Positions 60,070 to 64,000 of a stretch of DNA of 64,000 bases are shown one piece after another. A program made the translations under genes and the position numbers. The DNA is from Lentisphaeria bacterium (lineage in GTDB: Bacteria; Verrucomicrobiota; Lentisphaeria; Victivallales; Victivallaceae), in the NCBI GenBank assembly GCA_022768375.1, contig JALEMG010000050.1:1-64000 (forward strand), in the 5' to 3' direction. The notes under the pieces are model-generated. The model had not been told where the DNA came from, did not search any database, and saw nothing but the letters and a program-made list of their open reading frames with translations. Numbering within the stretch: position 1 is the stretch's first letter; each line of letters opens with the position of its first letter.

Positions 60070-60098
60070 TTGAAAAATCGCGGCGATCGGAGTATATT
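60070..60098 (+). promoter_or_regulatory. promoter of the etfBA / acyl-CoA dehydrogenase operon
   Basis: TTGAAA (60070-60075), 17 bp, TATATT (60093-60098). Confidence 0.65.
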
Positions 60099-60155
60099 AC
60101 ATGGAGGTTTGGCATGTTTTGTGCCTTTTTACTTATCAAACATGGAGGTAACCCC

Positions 60156-61043
60156 GTGAGTTTTCATCTGTTGGTTTTCGTCAAGCAGGTGCCGGACACG
60201 CAGAATATCACCGGCGACGCGATGACACCGGAAGGTACCGTGAACCGGGCCGCGCTGCCGGCCATTTTCAACCCCGAGGATCTGAACGCGCTGGAACTCG
60301 CGCTCCAATTGAAAGACCGTTATCAGGCTCACGTCACCGTTGCCACCATGGGTATGCCGGCGGCGGCGGAAGTCCTGCGGCAGTCGCTGTACCGCGGCGC
60401 CGACCGGGGAGTGCTGATTACCGACCGGGCGCTGGCCGGAGCGGACACGCTGGCCACCAGTTATACCTTGAGTTGCGTCGCCAAAAAACTCGGCGGCATC
60501 GACCTCGTGCTCTGCGGACGGCAGGCCATCGACGGCGACACCGCGCAGGTCGGGCCCCAGATCGCGGAAAAACTGCACATCCCCCAGATCTGCTATGTGG
60601 AGGAGGTCCGTTCCATGGAACCGGGCCGGATCGTCGCCCGCCGCGCCATCGAGGGCGGGTACGAGGTGCTTTCCTCGCCGCTTCCGGCGCTGCTGACCGT
60701 CATCGACGCCAACGAGCCGCGTCCGGTCAACGTCAAGCGGATGATGAAGTACAAACGGGCCCGGACCCCCGGGGAAATCGACGCCGCCGCGAAAAAAGGC
60801 GAGATCGCCGACGCGGAAGCGTGCAAAGCCGAACTCAAGGCCCGCGGGCTTCTGCTGGATGAATTCTCCGCCGCCGACATCGACGCGCTGCCGAACCGGA
60901 TCGGCTTCCCCGGTTCTCCGACCAAAGTCAAACAGGTGATGAGCGTCGTTCTCACCGCCGGGGAAGCGAAAACCGTCTCCGCCGATGCCGCCGGTATCGC
61001 CGGACTTATGCATGAACTTATCAGCGATCACACTCTGGGGTAA
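60156..61043 (+). CDS. etfB: electron transfer flavoprotein beta subunit
   Basis: A 295-aa subunit of the ETF heterodimer that takes electrons from acyl-CoA dehydrogenases. FVKQVPDTQNITG at the N-terminus, the NPEDLNALELALQLKD segment, VLCGRQAIDGDTAQVGPQIAEKL (the AMP-binding region of the family) and the later RRAIEGGYEVL and KRMMKYKRA segments are typical. GTG at 60156, seven bases after GGAGGT, is preferred to an upstream ATG that would add 14 atypical residues. First gene of the operon. Confidence 0.94.
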   Translation: MSFHLLVFVKQVPDTQNITGDAMTPEGTVNRAALPAIFNPEDLNALELALQLKDRYQAHVTVATMGMPAAAEVLRQSLYRGADRGVLITDRALAGADTLATSYTLSCVAKKLGGIDLVLCGRQAIDGDTAQVGPQIAEKLHIPQICYVEEVRSMEPGRIVARRAIEGGYEVLSSPLPALLTVIDANEPRPVNVKRMMKYKRARTPGEIDAAAKKGEIADAEACKAELKARGLLLDEFSAADIDALPNRIGFPGSPTKVKQVMSVVLTAGEAKTVSADAAGIAGLMHELISDHTLG

Positions 61044-61049
61044 GCGGAA

Positions 61050-62072
61050 ATGGCTAAAAAAGGCAACGTCTGGGTCTTCATCGAACAGGAACAGGGCAAA
61101 ATCGCCGGCGTCAGTCTGCAACTGGTCTCCAAAGGACGCGAACTGGCCGACCGGCTGGGCGTGAAACTCGAAGGCATTCTGCTGGGCGACCATCTTGCCG
61201 GCTGTGTCGACACCCTCTACCACTACGGCTGCGACCGGGTCATCCTCGCGGAAGACCCCCGGCTGGAACCTTTCACCGTGATGCCTTACGCCAAGGTCAT
61301 CATGCAGTTGATCCTCGAACACAAACCCAACATCCTGCTGTTCGGCGCGACCCTCAAGGGCCGCGAACTGGCTCCCCGCGTCGCGTCGGAGAAACTGGCC
61401 GGGCTGACCGCCGACTGCACCGATCTGCAGATCGACGATTTCGAGGACAAGAAGAACAATCAGAGTTACACCGACAAACTCATGCAGATCCGTCCGGCAT
61501 TCGGCGGCAACATCATCGCCACCATCGTCAACACCTGGGACGATCCCCAGATGGTCACGGTGCGCGAGGGCGTCATGAAACTCGGCGAACCCGATCTCTC
61601 CCGCACCGGCGAACTGCTGAAAGTCGACGTCAGACTGGATGACGCCGACACGGTGGTCAAGGTCATCGAACGCGTCCGCGCCGACAAGGAAGTCGATCTG
61701 CAGGGCGCGCAGATCATCGTCGCCGGCGGCTACGGCGTCGGTTCCAAGGAGAACTTCAAACTGATCTACGATCTGGCCGAGGCCATCGGCGGCGAAGTCG
61801 GGGCTTCCCGCGCCGCGGTGGACGCCGGATGGATCAGCCACGATCATCAGGTCGGCCAGACCGGGGTCACGGTGCGGCCGCGTCTCTACATCGCCTGCGG
61901 CATCTCCGGGTCCATCCAACACGCCGCCGGCATGAGCGAGTCCAAGAAGATCATCGCCATCAACACCGATCCCGGCGCGCCGATCTTCAGTCTGGCCCAC
62001 TACGCGATCGTCGGCGACCTGAATCAGGTCATCCCGCAGATGATCAAGGCCTTCAAAGCCAAGCAGCAGTAA
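61050..62072 (+). CDS. etfA: electron transfer flavoprotein alpha subunit
   Basis: A 340-aa FAD-carrying ETF subunit. The N-terminal domain has VWVFIEQEQGKIAGVSLQL and LFGATLKGRELAPRVA; the C-terminal FAD domain has the signature ISGSIQHAAGMSESKKIIAINTDPGAPIF and YAIVGDLNQVIPQMI. It lies six bases after etfB and 18 before the dehydrogenase, consistent with a single electron-transfer operon. Confidence 0.96.
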   Translation: MAKKGNVWVFIEQEQGKIAGVSLQLVSKGRELADRLGVKLEGILLGDHLAGCVDTLYHYGCDRVILAEDPRLEPFTVMPYAKVIMQLILEHKPNILLFGATLKGRELAPRVASEKLAGLTADCTDLQIDDFEDKKNNQSYTDKLMQIRPAFGGNIIATIVNTWDDPQMVTVREGVMKLGEPDLSRTGELLKVDVRLDDADTVVKVIERVRADKEVDLQGAQIIVAGGYGVGSKENFKLIYDLAEAIGGEVGASRAAVDAGWISHDHQVGQTGVTVRPRLYIACGISGSIQHAAGMSESKKIIAINTDPGAPIFSLAHYAIVGDLNQVIPQMIKAFKAKQQ

Positions 62073-62090
62073 CGAGGAGAAGTTTTTACG

Positions 62091-63821
62091 ATGTTGAACT
62101 ATTTTTCGGACAATCAGGATCTCCAGTTCACCCTGAAAAATCTGGAACTGGCCGAAATTTCCGCCATGCTGGAGGACAACTACCGGAAAGCGGAGAAGTA
62201 CGAGGCCGCGCCGGAGGATTTTCAGGACGCGCTGGACAACTACGAGCGTTCGCTGAAAGTCATCGGCGAGATCGCCGCCGAGCGCATCGAGGCCCGTTCC
62301 CGGGAGGTCGATCTCAACGGCGCGAAGTTCAAGGACGGCAAAGTCACCTACAATCCGCTGACCGTTCAGAATCTGGAGGACCTCACCAAAGCCGGACTGA
62401 TGGGCGTCATGCTGGGACACGAGTACGGCGGACTGAACTTCCCCGTCTCCGTCTACACCATGATGACCGAGATCGTTTCCCGCGCCGACGCTTCGCTGCA
62501 GAACATCTTCGGGCTGCAGGACATCGCCGAGACCATCAACTTTTTCGGCAATGACGAGCAGAAGGCGCATTACCTGCCGCTTTTCGCCGCCGGCAAAGTG
62601 GACGGCGCGATGGACCTGACCGAGCCGGACTACGGTTCGGACCTGCAGTCCGTGCGGCTGCGCGCCTATCAGGACGAGAACGGCCAGTGGTACCTCAACG
62701 GGATGAAGCGCTTCATCACCAACGGCTGCGCCAAAGTGCACCTGGTGCTGGCCCGTTCCGAGGAAGGGACCACCGACGGCCGCGGACTGTCCATGTTCAT
62801 CTGCGAAGCCTGCCCGCAGTTGGTGGTGCGCCGCATCGAGGATAAAATGGGCATCCACGGCGTGGCCACCTGCGAACTGCAGTTCAACGACGTGCCCGCC
62901 CAGTTGTGCGGCAAGCGCCGCCTCGGTCTGATCCGCTACGTCATGAGTCTGATGAATGGCGCCCGCGTCGCCATCAGCGCGCAGGCGGTGGGCATCGCGG
63001 AAGCCGCCTTCCGGCAGGCCCGGAAGTACGCCTCCGAACGGGAGCAGTTCAAGCGCAGCATCGACAAGTTCCCCGCGATCTATTCCATGCTGAGTTCCAT
63101 GAAAGTGCGGCTCACCGCCGCCCGGGCGCTGCTGTACGAGACCACGCGGGTGGTGGACCTGCGCAACGCTTACACCCACATCGTCGAACACGGCACTCCG
63201 ACCGACGAACAGCGGGCCAAGCAAAAGTATTACACCAAACTGGCCGCGCAGTTGACCCCGATGTGCAAGGCGCTGGCCACGGAGAGCGCCAACTCCATCG
63301 CCTACGACGCCATCCAGATCCACGGCGGAACCGGCTACATGCGCGACTTCAACGCCGAGCGGTACTACCGCGACGCCCGGATCACCAACATCTATGAAGG
63401 CACCACCCAGTTGCAGGTGGTCGCCGCCATCGGCGGCGTGGTCCAGCGGGACGCCGACACCCGGATCAAAGAACTCTTTTCCACCATGGTTCCCTACGAA
63501 CTGGCGGAACTCAAGGACAAACTGGCCGGTCTCCACGCCAAACAACTCGAAGCGGTCAAGTTCGTCTCCGAGAAACGCACCGACGACGGCGCCAAAGACA
63601 CTGCCTACCACGATCTGATGGCCCGCAATCTGGTGGAGATGGAGACGTACATTTTTGTCGGTCTGCTGCTGCTCCGGGACGGCGCGGCCTGCCCCGAGCG
63701 GGCGCCGATCGCGGAACGGTACATTCTGGACGCGATCCCGGAATTTGAACGCCGCTTCGCGGTGGTCACTTCCGGGGACAGTCAGTTGATCAAGAATCAC
63801 CGCGACATCATCGACTACTGA
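62091..63821 (+). CDS. acyl-CoA dehydrogenase (large form with C-terminal extension)
   Basis: A 576-aa flavoenzyme that forms a double bond in acyl-CoA and passes electrons to ETF. The N-terminal helical domain (about 1-150), the beta domain with AMDLTEPDYGSDL and the C-terminal helical domain with EREQFKRSIDKFPAIYSML, QIHGGTGYMRDFNAERYYRDARI (FAD contact) and NIYEGTTQLQ (catalytic-region signature) are clear. About 180 residues extend beyond the usual 380-400 aa, as in the very-long-chain/FadE-like class. The etfBA genes directly upstream are its electron acceptors. The substrate chain is unknown. Confidence 0.93.
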   Translation: MLNYFSDNQDLQFTLKNLELAEISAMLEDNYRKAEKYEAAPEDFQDALDNYERSLKVIGEIAAERIEARSREVDLNGAKFKDGKVTYNPLTVQNLEDLTKAGLMGVMLGHEYGGLNFPVSVYTMMTEIVSRADASLQNIFGLQDIAETINFFGNDEQKAHYLPLFAAGKVDGAMDLTEPDYGSDLQSVRLRAYQDENGQWYLNGMKRFITNGCAKVHLVLARSEEGTTDGRGLSMFICEACPQLVVRRIEDKMGIHGVATCELQFNDVPAQLCGKRRLGLIRYVMSLMNGARVAISAQAVGIAEAAFRQARKYASEREQFKRSIDKFPAIYSMLSSMKVRLTAARALLYETTRVVDLRNAYTHIVEHGTPTDEQRAKQKYYTKLAAQLTPMCKALATESANSIAYDAIQIHGGTGYMRDFNAERYYRDARITNIYEGTTQLQVVAAIGGVVQRDADTRIKELFSTMVPYELAELKDKLAGLHAKQLEAVKFVSEKRTDDGAKDTAYHDLMARNLVEMETYIFVGLLLLRDGAACPERAPIAERYILDAIPEFERRFAVVTSGDSQLIKNHRDIIDY

Positions 63822-63840
63822 TACCAAGGAGGTCGGAACT

Positions 63841-64000
63841 ATGAACAACAGTTATCTGGAACGGGCGAAAAAAGTCATCACCGATCCGCAGATCCTGTCC
63901 GTGGTCGCCGCGAAACGGGCCAAACAACTGGCCGCCGGCAACCGCCCGATGATCAAATGCGATTCGGAGAACCTGCTGGATATCGCCCTGCTGGAAATCG
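63841..64000 (+). CDS. rpoZ: RNA polymerase omega subunit (partial, runs off the window)
   Basis: The first 53 codons are present. The segment LSVVAAKRAKQLAAGNRP followed by NLLDIALLEI matches the N-terminal conserved part of omega (R-F-x-L-V-x-x-A-x-x-R-A-R-Q-L family pattern, then the A-x-x-E-I helix). It has an AAGGAGG ribosome site seven to eight bases upstream and follows the acyl-CoA dehydrogenase by 19 bases. The C-terminus lies outside the window. Confidence 0.8.
   Translation, partial: MNNSYLERAKKVITDPQILSVVAAKRAKQLAAGNRPMIKCDSENLLDIALLEI

Noticed and set aside
60129-63848. Open frame of more than 1200 codons antisense to etfBA and the acyl-CoA dehydrogenase
   Set aside because: A shadow of three well-identified genes; no domain, no ribosome site.

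Overview
The window is a chromosomal segment of a GC-rich Gram-negative bacterium. Kdo/heptose and LPS-transport genes, LspA, LepB and type IV pilus ATPases indicate an outer membrane. A pseudopilin-like protein with an H-X9-DG motif, a TIGR04073-type exosortase-associated protein and a BspA-type leucine-rich-repeat gene point to the PVC superphylum, most likely Lentisphaerota (inference; no rRNA is present). Genes are dense. Many start with a TTGNNN / 16-18 bp / TATATT-type promoter, and ATGA-type stop/start overlaps are common.

Layout. 1-900 is AT-richer and holds a small gene broken by a transposon-like repeat plus a small lipoprotein gene. 1.0-6.3 kb: tRNA-Val, a sodium:solute symporter and a MacAB-like efflux operon. 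6.3-8.9 kb: an unusual module with three TTAG-N6-CTAA palindromes over two promoters, a leader ending in an intrinsic terminator, a CDH-repeat protein, then a pseudopilin-like / small anchored protein / FMN-binding lipoprotein operon. 9-20 kb: a probable glycoside hydrolase, rsmI, an rsuA-family pseudouridine synthase, a split cobalamin methionine synthase, dksA-like/lspA/nnr, ychF and the exosortase-associated protein. 20-29.5 kb: plsY, an M24 peptidase, a K+/H+ antiporter, an SDR plus type I dehydroquinase-like pair, an acyl-CoA synthetase, efp, a DMT exporter and a HAD phosphatase. 29.5-34.5 kb: an LPS-core operon (heptose kinase, kdsA, kdsC, LptC/LptA-like fusion). 34.5-41.7 kb: copA, a thioesterase, a NifX-like protein, hpf, lptB, and pdxR divergent from pdxST. 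41.8-52 kb: gltS, coaX, pilC/pilB/pilB, thiI, an epimerase and the LRR pair. 52-64 kb: a lipoprotein, ppdK, lepB with two PilT ATPases, etfBA, a large acyl-CoA dehydrogenase and the start of rpoZ.

A family of about 257-bp miniature elements (ends GGCTCTGTACTAAAA, two long internal hairpins) is present in two full-length copies, two truncated or composite copies and one degenerate relative. One full copy has a perfect 8-bp target duplication. The best candidate for something undescribed is the 6.3-8.9 kb palindrome-controlled module.
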